Part shown: piece after piece, positions 51,507-59,709 of the stretch | Numbering within the stretch: the stretch's first letter is position 1 | Layout: the number at the start of each line of letters is the position of its first letter | Source: an uncultured Phascolarctobacterium sp. | GTDB lineage: Bacteria; Bacillota; Negativicutes; Acidaminococcales; Acidaminococcaceae | Assembly (NCBI GenBank): GCA_949285135.1 | Contig: CASDXO010000013.1 | Coordinates: 124,001 to 188,000, forward strand | Length of the DNA stretch: 64,000 bases | Direction: 5' to 3' | The notes under the pieces: generated by a model | Told to the model about the DNA's origin: nothing | The model's database searches: none | The model's input: the letters and a program-made list of their open reading frames with translations, nothing else | Program-made: the position numbers and the translations under genes

Positions 51507-52721
51507 ATGCAAAAATCTTTAGTATTAGCCATGGCAATGGCTTTAGGTGTAACTGCTTCCGCGTATGCGGCAAATCCTTTTTCTGATGTACCGGCTGGCC
51601 ACTGGGCATATGACAGCGTTAGCCAACTTGCTGCGGCAGGTATTGTGGAAGGATATCCTGATGGTACTTTTGGCGGCAACAAACTGATGACACGTTATGA
51701 AATGGCACAAATCGTAGCCAAAGCTATGGCCAAAGGCGCAGACGTGGACAAACTGGCAGCAGAATTTGCTGATGAACTGGACAGTCTTGGTGTTCGTGTG
51801 GCTAAGCTCGAAAAGAAAGCCGACAATGTAAAAATTACTGGCGAAGTGCGTTACCGTTATGCAGATTCTCATGCAGAAGGTTATACCAATGATTTGCGTT
51901 CCCGTCTCTGGGTAAATGGACAAATAAATGATAACTGGAGCTATACTGGTATGATTGAAAATACCCAGAATTTTGGCAACGATAATGGCGACGAAAGCAC
52001 AAGCTTTAAACGTGCTTATCTTGAAGGCAGATTGGGCGGACTGGATGTAACTGCTGGACGTTATAATCTGTATGTTGCAGACGGTAATATTTATGATACT
52101 GATGCAGATGGAGTGCAGGTAACATATGGAGATAAAATTCAGGTTACCGGATTTGCCGGCAAAGCTTCTGACTTTGAACATGAGGATGAAAAAGGTTCCT
52201 ATGGTAATTATGCGGGCGTGGAAGTGAATGCTGCACTCAGCAATAAACTGAATTTAATGGGTGGTTATGTTAATTTTAAAGATATGTATAGCACTGCTAA
52301 AGATACAGGTTTAGATAACGGCATTTGGTATGCAGGAGCAGCGTATAATGTTGGTGATGTTACTCTTGATGCCATGTATCTTAAAGGTGATATGAGTCAT
52401 GAAGGTAAAGCAGCCGACAAATTGGATGACACTGGTTATGTAGTAGGTATCTCCTATAAAGGAGCACAGGCAGACGAAGTTGGCAGCTGGGGTCTGTGGG
52501 GTAAATATTATAATCAGGGCGGACAGACTTATATCGCAGGAGCACATACTACTGATGCCAATACCTTTGGCTTTGAAGGCTTTAAAGGTTATGGAGTAGC
52601 TGCTAATTATACCTTTGCCAAAAATATTGTCGGCACTGTTGCTTACTATGATACTGAAAGCAAAATGGACAGTAAAAAAGATGACCAGATTATCTGGAGC
52701 GATCTGACTTTCATGTTCTAA
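51507..52721 (+). CDS. ompM: OmpM-type SLH-domain outer-membrane porin, copy 3
   Basis: A 404-residue porin with signal peptide, SLH domain (HWAYDSVSQLAAAGIVEGYP), coiled coil and barrel ending LTFMF. The SLH region matches copies 1 and 2 in protein but differs at many third positions, so it did not take part in the recent exchange seen between those two. The barrel resembles copy 2 (GYGVAANYTFAKNIVG, YYDTESKM). Variation is concentrated in loops. Each of the three copies has its own promoter and terminator, allowing separate control. TGAGGAGGAA precedes the ATG. Confidence 0.95.
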   Translation: MQKSLVLAMAMALGVTASAYAANPFSDVPAGHWAYDSVSQLAAAGIVEGYPDGTFGGNKLMTRYEMAQIVAKAMAKGADVDKLAAEFADELDSLGVRVAKLEKKADNVKITGEVRYRYADSHAEGYTNDLRSRLWVNGQINDNWSYTGMIENTQNFGNDNGDESTSFKRAYLEGRLGGLDVTAGRYNLYVADGNIYDTDADGVQVTYGDKIQVTGFAGKASDFEHEDEKGSYGNYAGVEVNAALSNKLNLMGGYVNFKDMYSTAKDTGLDNGIWYAGAAYNVGDVTLDAMYLKGDMSHEGKAADKLDDTGYVVGISYKGAQADEVGSWGLWGKYYNQGGQTYIAGAHTTDANTFGFEGFKGYGVAANYTFAKNIVGTVAYYDTESKMDSKKDDQIIWSDLTFMF

Positions 52722-52730
52722 AATATAGAT

Positions 52731-52768
52731 AAAAAACAGAACGGTTTTACCGTTCTGTTTTTTATTTT
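52731..52768 (+). terminator. Terminator after ompM copy 3
   Basis: AAAAAACAGAACGGT (52731-52745) pairs with ACCGTTCTGTTTTTT (52749-52763), continuing into a T-rich run. Confidence 0.85.
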
Positions 52769-52851
52769 TGTGATAATAAAATATAGTGTATTTTTTAGGG
52801 AAATATGATAAGATATATACATATAAATTTGCATTTTTGGGAGGAATTATA

Positions 52852-53400
52852 ATGAAAAAAATTTTACGTTATTTAGTAATGACTGTAATGGCAGTATGCT
52901 TTGCCATTCCCGGCATTAATGCTGCAGAGGCAGCAACTGTTGCCTTGCTGCCGTTGGTAAATAATGTGCAGGGAGACGATCTGGCTAATCAGGTGTTCTA
53001 CAAACAGGCTATGGCTGTTTTGAACAGCAAAAGAGGTTTTGTTATGGTAGAAAATGACAAGCTGACTGCTGTTATTGAAAAAGAAACTGCAAATGGTGCT
53101 CTGCCGGGAGAAAGAGCTCTGCAGGCTATTGCAAAAGACGGTGATGTAGATATCGTAATCGCTATGCAGCTTGATAAGCTGGAAGATGATGTAATTATGT
53201 CCAGTGAAGAAAATAAACTGCAGCTTGATTTGCAGGGTTATGCTGTTGCTTATAACAGATTGACTGGTGAATTCTACAAACACAGAATTTATAACGACAA
53301 AATTGTTCCGGAAGCAGTAACTGCACGTTGGGATTGGGTTCATGAAGAATGGGGTCGCAGCGTAAGACTGGAAATGGATCGCATTTTGTCCGGTAAATAA
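52852..53400 (+). CDS. Secreted protein of unknown function, CsgG/PelC-like fold suspected, copy 1
   Basis: A 182-residue protein with a signal peptide (about residues 1-27, ending AEA). I do not recognise the family with certainty. The order of VALLPLVNNVQGDDLANQVF, GFVMVENDKL, a short helix, then VDIVIAMQLDKLE followed by strands (QLDLQGYAVAYNRLTGEFY) resembles the N-terminal alpha/beta domain of CsgG, PelC and related periplasmic proteins. A paralogue follows at 53520. Position next to the porins suggests an envelope role. GGGAGGAA precedes ATG 52852. Confidence 0.65.
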   Translation: MKKILRYLVMTVMAVCFAIPGINAAEAATVALLPLVNNVQGDDLANQVFYKQAMAVLNSKRGFVMVENDKLTAVIEKETANGALPGERALQAIAKDGDVDIVIAMQLDKLEDDVIMSSEENKLQLDLQGYAVAYNRLTGEFYKHRIYNDKIVPEAVTARWDWVHEEWGRSVRLEMDRILSGK

Positions 53401-53412
53401 TCGCTTTATGAT

Positions 53413-53447
53413 AGCAGGATGGCAATGAGCTGTCCTGCTTTTTGTTT
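53413..53447 (+). terminator. Terminator between the paralogous secreted-protein genes
   Basis: AGCAGGA (53413-53419) pairs with TCCTGCT (53433-53439), followed by TTTTGTTTTTT. Confidence 0.7.
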
Positions 53448-53453
53448 TTTGTG

Positions 53454-53483
53454 TTGTTTGCAGAGTGTTATCTGTGATAAAAT
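53454..53483 (+). promoter_or_regulatory. Promoter of the second secreted-protein gene
   Basis: TTGTTT (53454-53459), an 18-nt spacer and TAAAAT (53478-53483), with TG before the -10. Confidence 0.5.
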
Positions 53484-53519
53484 ATATAATAAATATTTAT
53501 AATTAAAGGATGTGTCTGT

Positions 53520-54065
53520 ATGAAAAAAATTATTCGATATCTTATAATGTCGTTAATGACAGTCTGTCTGAGTCTTCCATGCTTTGGCGCTGTGGAAGCA
53601 GCGACTGTTGCCTTGCTTCCGCTGATTAACAATACTGATAATGAGCTGGCTAATCAGGTGTTTTATAAAGAAGCTATGGGTACTTTAAAAAGGCAGCAAG
53701 GATTTGTGCTGGTAGAGAATGATAAACTGACTGCAGCAATCGATGCCGTTCAACTTAATGGCAAACTGCCAAGTGCTGCTCAGCTGCGCAGTATTGCTGT
53801 TGACGGTGGCGTGGATATAGTTATTGCCATGCAGCTTGACGAATTGAGCAAGACGGTGAGACCTTCATCAGAAGAAAGAACGCTTGTTTTGAATTTAAAA
53901 GGGCAGGCAGTAGCATACAATGCTATTACCGGCAAAGATTACAGTCATAGGATAAGTTCCAATGCTAAAGCTCCGGAGGCTGTGACTTCCCGTTGGGACT
54001 GGCTGAATGAGCAGTGGGGACGCCAGGTACGACTGGAAATGGAAAGAGCTTTAAAAGCACAGTAA
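53520..54065 (+). CDS. Secreted protein of unknown function, CsgG/PelC-like fold suspected, copy 2
   Basis: A 181-residue paralogue of the preceding gene with a signal peptide (about 1-27), ATVALLPLINNTDNELANQV, GFVLVENDKLTAAID, VDIVIAMQLDEL and the shared end TSRWDWLNEQWGRQVRLEME. The conserved Trp-rich C-terminus (RWDW..EQWGR) is common to both copies and not familiar to me. Separate promoters and terminators mean the two can be expressed separately. Function unknown; an envelope role is inferred from the signal peptide and location. Confidence 0.65.
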   Translation: MKKIIRYLIMSLMTVCLSLPCFGAVEAATVALLPLINNTDNELANQVFYKEAMGTLKRQQGFVLVENDKLTAAIDAVQLNGKLPSAAQLRSIAVDGGVDIVIAMQLDELSKTVRPSSEERTLVLNLKGQAVAYNAITGKDYSHRISSNAKAPEAVTSRWDWLNEQWGRQVRLEMERALKAQ

Positions 54066-54078
54066 GTAAATAGTGTAC

Positions 54079-54111
54079 AACTCCCGTTATTGCTGAATAA
54101 CGGGAGTTTTT
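54079..54111 (+). terminator. Terminator after the second secreted-protein gene
   Basis: AACTCCCGTTATT (54079-54091) pairs with AATAACGGGAGTT and is followed by TTT. An extended -10 (TGTTATAAT at 54113-54121) follows directly. Confidence 0.85.
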
Positions 54112-54112
54112 G

Positions 54113-54121
54113 TGTTATAAT
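54113..54121 (+). promoter_or_regulatory. Extended -10 promoter of the VirK/YbjX gene
   Basis: TGTTATAAT directly after the terminator T-run, 31 nt upstream of the start codon. It is the same sequence as the lpxB promoter. Confidence 0.55.
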
Positions 54122-54152
54122 TAGGCTATAAGATTTTAGTGCGAGGTACTTT

Positions 54153-55055
54153 ATGAATAAAGAAATATTGCAATATGTAGGAAAAAGTCTGTATAAAACT
54201 CATATCCTGAAAGAATGGAAGCGTTATATCGTCTTTATGACACGCTGCCATTTACATACTCGGTACATGGATGATATTTTGGAGTTTTTTGCTACCGGCG
54301 AATTGCGGCAGAGAATGCTGCATGGAACGCCGTCTTTTGTGGAGCAGATAACACGTTCATTTTTTTATAAAAATTCAAAATGGGCTGAACGTACAGAACT
54401 GGTAAAAAATCATATTTTGTATCTGGAAGAACGCTTTCAACCGCGGCTTTTGGAGCGATTATATGCAGACAATCAGCGTTTACGCGTTTGGGAAGATACT
54501 TATCTTGATAAACCGCTTGGAATGGATTTGTTATTTCATGGCGGGCAGCGTAAGGAAGGCTGTCTTTCGTTAGTACTGAATTATGAAAATGAGGAATTGT
54601 ATCAAATAATGTTCTGGCTGGGTAAAGATAAGGCAGGTGAGCCTTCTCTCTATATTGGTGCGCTGCAGGGTACACCTAACGGCAGTGAAATCATCAAAGG
54701 CCTTACCAAGGCTTTCTATGGCTACAGAACTAAGAATCTGATCTTTTATGGTATCCGTAATATAGCAGAAAATATGGGAGCGAAGCATATTTATGCCGTT
54801 GCCAATGAAGGCTATTATGCCATGAACCATATACGCCGTGACCGCAAATTAAAGACTTCTTTGGATGAATTCTGGCAGGAATGTGAAGGCGTACAATGTG
54901 AAGATAAACGGTTTTACAAATTGCCGATTGAGGAATATCGTAAATCCATGGAAGAACTGAAACCGTCCAAAAGGGCCCAGCATCGTCGCCGCTTTGCCAA
55001 GATGGATGAAATTACGGAGTCGATAAAAAATACTTTGGCTGCTTATAAAAAGTAA
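54153..55055 (+). CDS. VirK/YbjX family protein (DUF535)
   Basis: A 300-residue protein of the DUF535 family, known from VirK of Shigella and YbjX of enterobacteria. Typical stretches are CLSLVLNYENEELYQIMFWL, SLYIGALQGTPNGSEIIKGL, the NMGAKHIYAVANEGYYAMNH segment and a basic C-terminal SKRAQHRRRFAKMDE. No signal peptide or membrane helix is seen, so it is cytoplasmic. Family members are linked to outer-membrane proteins and resistance to antimicrobial peptides, but the biochemical activity is not established. It lies among surface genes, with its own promoter. Confidence 0.88.
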   Translation: MNKEILQYVGKSLYKTHILKEWKRYIVFMTRCHLHTRYMDDILEFFATGELRQRMLHGTPSFVEQITRSFFYKNSKWAERTELVKNHILYLEERFQPRLLERLYADNQRLRVWEDTYLDKPLGMDLLFHGGQRKEGCLSLVLNYENEELYQIMFWLGKDKAGEPSLYIGALQGTPNGSEIIKGLTKAFYGYRTKNLIFYGIRNIAENMGAKHIYAVANEGYYAMNHIRRDRKLKTSLDEFWQECEGVQCEDKRFYKLPIEEYRKSMEELKPSKRAQHRRRFAKMDEITESIKNTLAAYKK

Positions 55056-55151
55056 TTAAGTAAAAGTTGTATACATTTTGAGTAAAACTGTATTTCCTGT
55101 TGAATGTATGTTACAATAGGATTATAAAATTTTCCGTGTGGAGGGATTAAC

Positions 55152-56087
55152 ATGAAAAAGCGCGTTCTGACACTTATAATGACCTTCATTTTCTGTTTAA
55201 ATGCGGTCATGCCGGTTTTTGCGGAGGATAATATCTCTATTCCGGCGGCCGATAAGATTACTTCAATGGAAAAAATGCTTTATGGTACGGAACAGAGCGG
55301 GTCTTTGATTCAGCGTATGGACAGTATCGAAGATGATGTTTACGGTACTGTGACAGCTGATCCTATTTTAGACCGTATTGATAATATGTATGACTATCTG
55401 GAAGGGTCTCCTTCTAATGGTGAAGCCTCTTTTGCTACCCGTCTTAATGTGGTAGAATGGCGTTTTAACGAAAGTATGTCCGGCGGACCGGCAAAATCAC
55501 GTGTCGAAGCAGTGGAGAGACTGTTGAACGGCAAAGTAATGGAAGGTTCCCTTTCCGGACGTTTGGAAGAATTGCTGAAGCTTGCTTCTTATGAAGACGG
55601 TGTTGTACCGGTACAGGAAGTTGTTCTGCCAAAAGATTCTGTGCTGCAGATTGAATTTACCCAGGAACTTACCAGCAAAATGAGCCGTGAAGGTGATTCC
55701 GTATATTTTAAGGCAGCAGATAATTTGTATGTTAATGATGTGCTTGTAATTCCTAAAGGCGCTACCGGTATAGGTAAGGTGAAAAAAGTTGTACAGCCCG
55801 GTATTTTTGGCAAAGATGCCAGAATAGATATTGACTTTACCAATATCTATGCAGTAGATGGTACTGCTATTCCCATTTTTGTCGGCGATTTGGCTAAGCA
55901 GCAGGCTGAGTCTATTGCCGGTGCTGCCGGTGCTACTATCGGCGGTATGATTATCCTCGGGCCTATCGGTGCCGTAGGCGGTGCTTTTGTCAAAGGCAAG
56001 TCTGTGACTATTCCTGTAGGCAGCACTACTTATGTGCAGACTACTGCTGACACTGCTATTCAGGGCGTTGTGTATCAGGGTTTCTAA
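55152..56087 (+). CDS. Secreted repeat protein with glycine-rich C-terminal domain
   Basis: A 311-residue protein with a signal peptide (about residues 1-24, ending VFA). Residues 30-150 carry imperfect repeats of about 30 residues with pattern Leu-Tyr/Asn-Gly near the start and Arg-hydrophobic-Asp/Glu later (MEKMLYGTEQSGSLIQRMDS, IEDDVYGTVTADPILDRIDN, VERLLNGKVMEGSLSGRLEE). The C-terminal part (about 155-311) has beta strands and a Gly-rich hydrophobic segment (IAGAAGATIGGMIILGPIG). I do not recognise a named family; similar repeats occur in other diderm lineages. It is likely periplasmic or on the outer membrane. AGGGA lies upstream. Confidence 0.6.
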   Translation: MKKRVLTLIMTFIFCLNAVMPVFAEDNISIPAADKITSMEKMLYGTEQSGSLIQRMDSIEDDVYGTVTADPILDRIDNMYDYLEGSPSNGEASFATRLNVVEWRFNESMSGGPAKSRVEAVERLLNGKVMEGSLSGRLEELLKLASYEDGVVPVQEVVLPKDSVLQIEFTQELTSKMSREGDSVYFKAADNLYVNDVLVIPKGATGIGKVKKVVQPGIFGKDARIDIDFTNIYAVDGTAIPIFVGDLAKQQAESIAGAAGATIGGMIILGPIGAVGGAFVKGKSVTIPVGSTTYVQTTADTAIQGVVYQGF

Positions 56088-56096
56088 AAAAATTGT

Positions 56097-56131
56097 AAAA
56101 AGCTCACTGAAAAGTGAGCTTTTTATTTTTT
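56097..56131 (+). terminator. Terminator after the repeat-protein gene
   Basis: AAAAAGCTCACT (56097-56108) pairs perfectly with AGTGAGCTTTTT (56113-56124), followed by ATTTTTTT. An extended -10 follows at once. Confidence 0.85.
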
Positions 56132-56133
56132 TG

Positions 56134-56142
56134 TGATATAAT
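56134..56142 (+). promoter_or_regulatory. Extended -10 promoter of the lptD-like gene
   Basis: TGATATAAT starts three bases after the terminator T-run, 45 nt upstream of the ATG. Confidence 0.55.
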
Positions 56143-56187
56143 ATTAAGTGGATATTTATATGCTTTTTTACTTAAAGGAGATATTTT

Positions 56188-57654
56188 ATGAATAAAATTA
56201 TTTTGGCAACGGCTCTGGCGTTGGGTCTTTGTCTACCTGCTTATGCTGAGCAATTTGCTAATCAGGGAGATTCCGTGTATGAAAGCCCGATGCAGAATGC
56301 ACCTAATACTGCAGTAAAACATCGTGCTGAACTGGATAAGGAAAAAGGTATGCCTATTACTTTGCTAAGCGAGCATGCTGTATATGATCAGGTCAGTGGT
56401 GATTTTCATGCTGAAGGAAATGTGAAAGTTAGTCAGGGTGGTCAGGATATTTATACTACCATGGTTAAAGGCAATATGAAGACTGGCGATATCTGGTTGC
56501 TGGAAGGTGGTAAGCTGGTCGAAGCTGGTGCAGAAACTAATGCCAGATGGGCTTATTATAACTTCAACAGTAAAACAGGTGAATTAAAAGAATTATTTGG
56601 TGAGAACAGTAAAGACTATTTTAAAGCACCTCATGGAACAATATATCCCGATAAAATGGTCTTAGACGAAGGTGGTTCTACTACCAGATGTCCTGCAGTT
56701 AAAAATCCTCCCTGTCTGGAAATCAGGGCAAAGACATTTGAGATATATCCGGGAGAGAAAATGATTGCCCGTGATGTACAGGTGTGGGTACGCGGCAAGC
56801 ACATATATTCCAGAGATGTATGGGAAAATGATCTTACAGATAACAACAAAGAACGGCTTATGCCTCATGTTGGGTTTAAAGATAGTGATAAAGGGGCATA
56901 TATAAATTTATCTTATGAACGTCCTGTAGGTGATAAAACAGTTATTTATGCTGATATTAATTATTATTCCAAAGATGGCTATAAACCTTTGTTTGGTGCA
57001 CGGCAAAATGAAAAAAATTTTACTGTAAGATTTGAAAATGGATGGGTTGAGGATGATGATGAATGGGTTAAAAAGCAGACAAATTTAAGATTTGATTATA
57101 AACCTCATCATTTTACAGACAAGCTGCCTCTTTCTTACAGTTTTTATGCTGAACATGGCTTATGGAAAGATGAAAACACTGGCAAGCGGAGCTGGCATAC
57201 GGAATATGGGGCCTTTTTGAATCATGACAGAATTTATCTGTTTAACAGTTCTAATACAACATTGGATATGACTATTGGTAAAAAATGGGTACATGAAAGT
57301 GAAACTGGCGAAACTAATTCTACCAATGTTTATTATGCAACTTTAGGCCAGAAAATAAGCGATAAATGGAATACTTGGGTAGGCTGGTATAAAGAAGATT
57401 TTACTACTGATCTTTTTAATTATGATCAGCCTGATATGGAAACAGAATTGCGTAATGGTCTTCAGTATATTATGGATGATAAAAATGTTTTTACCATTAT
57501 TAATCGTTATGATTTGGATCGGAATAAAAATTATGAAACAGACTACAGGTGGACACATCGTTTCTGCTGCTGGCAAATTTCTTTAGAATATCAGAAAGAG
57601 CATTATAAAGATGATGATTCCTTTGAAATCAAATATGAGTTCACTAACTGGTAA
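56188..57654 (+). CDS. lptD: LptD-like outer-membrane LPS assembly protein, short form
   Basis: A 488-residue protein with a signal peptide (residues 1-20, ending AYA), an N-terminal OstA/LptD jellyroll (about 55-215; VYDQVSGDFHAEGNVKVSQG, RAKTFEIYPGEKMIARDVQV) and a C-terminal beta-barrel. A Cys pair at 168 and 176 (TRCPAVKNPPC) and a Cys-Cys-Trp near the end (FCCWQISLEYQK, Cys460-461) echo the disulfide-forming cysteines of LptD. It is far shorter than E. coli LptD (784 residues), mainly through a smaller barrel. No LptE lipoprotein is seen. It would receive LPS from LptA. The next gene begins heptose synthesis, 11 nt downstream. Confidence 0.82.
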   Translation: MNKIILATALALGLCLPAYAEQFANQGDSVYESPMQNAPNTAVKHRAELDKEKGMPITLLSEHAVYDQVSGDFHAEGNVKVSQGGQDIYTTMVKGNMKTGDIWLLEGGKLVEAGAETNARWAYYNFNSKTGELKELFGENSKDYFKAPHGTIYPDKMVLDEGGSTTRCPAVKNPPCLEIRAKTFEIYPGEKMIARDVQVWVRGKHIYSRDVWENDLTDNNKERLMPHVGFKDSDKGAYINLSYERPVGDKTVIYADINYYSKDGYKPLFGARQNEKNFTVRFENGWVEDDDEWVKKQTNLRFDYKPHHFTDKLPLSYSFYAEHGLWKDENTGKRSWHTEYGAFLNHDRIYLFNSSNTTLDMTIGKKWVHESETGETNSTNVYYATLGQKISDKWNTWVGWYKEDFTTDLFNYDQPDMETELRNGLQYIMDDKNVFTIINRYDLDRNKNYETDYRWTHRFCCWQISLEYQKEHYKDDDSFEIKYEFTNW

Positions 57655-57665
57655 TGAGGTAGAGT

Positions 57666-58229
57666 ATGGATAAAGTTATCAGACAAAGATTTGCAGAACA
57701 TATGGAAGTCGTTGCTGCTGTGATGCAGAGCGACATTTTACAGCAGATTGAACGTATTGCTGCTGCAATTAAACAAGCTCTTGCCAATGGTCATAAGGTA
57801 CTGTTCTGCGGTAACGGCGGCAGCGCAGCTGACAGCCAGCATCTGGCTGCTGAATTTGTAGGACGCTTTCAGAAAGAAAGACAGGGGCTGCCTGCTATTG
57901 CCCTGACTGTTGATACTTCGATTCTTACAGCAGTTGGCAATGATTATGGCTTTGACCGTGTCTTTGCCCGTCAGGTAGAAGCATTGGGACAGGCGGGTGA
58001 TGTATTGGTAGGTATATCCACCAGCGGCAACAGTCCTAATGTTGTGCAGGCTGTGGAATTGGCTAAAACTAAAGGCATGTATTGCGTTGGGATGACGGCA
58101 GCCGGCGGCGGAAAACTTGCGGAGCTGTGTGACGAGTGTATTGCTGTGCCTGCCCAGGTTACTGCCAGAGCGCAGGAAATGCATATTTTGATTGGGCATA
58201 TTTTGTGTGAACTGGTGGATGGTGAATGA
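57666..58229 (+). CDS. gmhA: GmhA, sedoheptulose-7-phosphate isomerase
   Basis: GmhA converts sedoheptulose 7-phosphate to D-glycero-D-manno-heptose 7-phosphate, the first step to ADP-heptose. The 187-residue SIS-domain protein has [54 protein letters not shown] and the C-terminal [14 protein letters not shown], all characteristic of GmhA. The start lies 11 nt after the lptD-like stop, so the heptose genes may be read from the lptD promoter. The stop is adjacent to hldE. Confidence 0.97.
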   Translation: MDKVIRQRFAEHMEVVAAVMQSDILQQIERIAAAIKQALANGHKVLFCGNGGSAADSQHLAAEFVGRFQKERQGLPAIALTVDTSILTAVGNDYGFDRVFARQVEALGQAGDVLVGISTSGNSPNVVQAVELAKTKGMYCVGMTAAGGGKLAELCDECIAVPAQVTARAQEMHILIGHILCELVDGE

Positions 58230-58230
58230 T

Positions 58231-59709
58231 ATGGCAGGTTTTGCTGCGACAACCTTCTTAACTGAAAAAATACAGCAGCTGAAAATTGCCGTCATTGGCG
58301 ATGTGATGCTGGACAGATATTTTCATGGTGAGGTAAAACGCATTTCGCCGGAAGCACCGGTACCGGTGACAAAGATTAACAGCATTAAATCGGTTTTAGG
58401 TGGGGCAGCCAATGTAGCAGCTAATTTGGCATACCTCGAATGCAAGGTCTATATGGGCGGCGTTACCGGTGATGATGAAAACCGCAGTTTATTGGAAAAT
58501 TTGATGGATGATGCCGGCATTGACCACAGCGGCTTAGTAAGCAGCAGCAAGAGAAAGACAATTACCAAACTCCGTGTTTTAGGCGGCAATCAGCAGATGC
58601 TGCGTCTTGATTTTGAAGAAACGGGCGATTTATATCCGGAAGAAATAACAGCTCTCAGCCAGTGGTTAGAGAATCTTTTAGATGATGGTCTTGACGGTAT
58701 TATCGTGTCTGATTATGCCAAGGGAGTATGTTCCGACAGTTTCTGTCAGTGGGTCATTAAACAGGGTAAGGCATATAATATTCCGGTATTAATCGACCCG
58801 AAAGGTGCCGACTGGAGCAAATATTATGGCTGTGATTTTATTACGCCTAATCTGAAAGAAATGTGTGAGGCGGCGGGCTGCCAGCGTGACAATGAAGATG
58901 CGGCCGTTGTGGAAATGGCGCGCAGTGCAAGGCAGCAGTTCAATATCGGTAATGTAGTTGTAACCCGCAGTGAAAAAGGTATGAGCCTGATTAACGGCAG
59001 TCAGGTGCTGCATAGTCCGGCATCAGCCATAGAGGTATTTGATGTTTCCGGCGCCGGAGATACGGTAGCAGCAACACTTCTGGCAGCAGCGGCAGGCAAG
59101 GTGCCGTTGGAAGATGCTGTTTATCTGGCTAACCGGGCGGCAGGTATCGTTGTGGCGAAAGTAGGTACCTATCCGGTGCATCGTGACGAGCTGCTCAAGG
59201 ATTTACTGACAGAAGAACGCAAGCAGGGGCGCGGCTATCGTACGCTCAGCTGGGGAGAAATTGCTTCGCTTGCTGCAACATGGAAAGCCTGTGGTGAAAA
59301 AATTGTTTTTACCAATGGTTGTTTTGATATTATTCATGTAGGGCATGTTTCCTATCTGGAAAAAGCGGCGCGTCTGGGTAAGCATCTGATTGTCGGGCTG
59401 AACACGGACGCTTCTGTGCGTAGGTTGAAAGGTGCAACACGCCCCTTGGTACATGAACTTGATCGTGCCAGAGTACTGGCAGCTTTAGCCTGTGTGGATG
59501 CCGTAGTGCTGTTTGATCAGGATACGCCTGCGGAGCTGATTGAAAAAATCAGACCGGATATTCTCGTCAAAGGCGGCGACTATAAACCGGAAGAGGTTGC
59601 CGGCAGAGAATATGCGGGAGAAGTGCAGATTATAGATTTTGAAGAGGGCTACTCTACTACGGGCGTAGTAGAAAAAATTGCCCGTATGGTTAAGGAGGGC
59701 AAATTATGA
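58231..59709 (+). CDS. hldE: HldE, bifunctional heptose-7-phosphate kinase / ADP transferase
   Basis: A 492-residue two-domain enzyme that phosphorylates heptose 7-phosphate at C1 and later transfers AMP to heptose 1-phosphate. The N-terminal ribokinase-like kinase (about 1-325) has VIGDVMLDRYFHGEVKRISP, LGGAANVAANLA and the catalytic DVSGAGDTVAATLLAAA. The C-terminal nucleotidyltransferase (about 350-490) has FTNGCFDIIHVGHVSYLE with the HxGH motif, VGLNTDASVRRLKG and YSTTGVVEKI. ATG 58231 is the best-placed start; in-frame ATG 58219 overlaps gmhA. The stop overlaps hldD by 4 nt. Confidence 0.97.
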   Translation: MAGFAATTFLTEKIQQLKIAVIGDVMLDRYFHGEVKRISPEAPVPVTKINSIKSVLGGAANVAANLAYLECKVYMGGVTGDDENRSLLENLMDDAGIDHSGLVSSSKRKTITKLRVLGGNQQMLRLDFEETGDLYPEEITALSQWLENLLDDGLDGIIVSDYAKGVCSDSFCQWVIKQGKAYNIPVLIDPKGADWSKYYGCDFITPNLKEMCEAAGCQRDNEDAAVVEMARSARQQFNIGNVVVTRSEKGMSLINGSQVLHSPASAIEVFDVSGAGDTVAATLLAAAAGKVPLEDAVYLANRAAGIVVAKVGTYPVHRDELLKDLLTEERKQGRGYRTLSWGEIASLAATWKACGEKIVFTNGCFDIIHVGHVSYLEKAARLGKHLIVGLNTDASVRRLKGATRPLVHELDRARVLAALACVDAVVLFDQDTPAELIEKIRPDILVKGGDYKPEEVAGREYAGEVQIIDFEEGYSTTGVVEKIARMVKEGKL

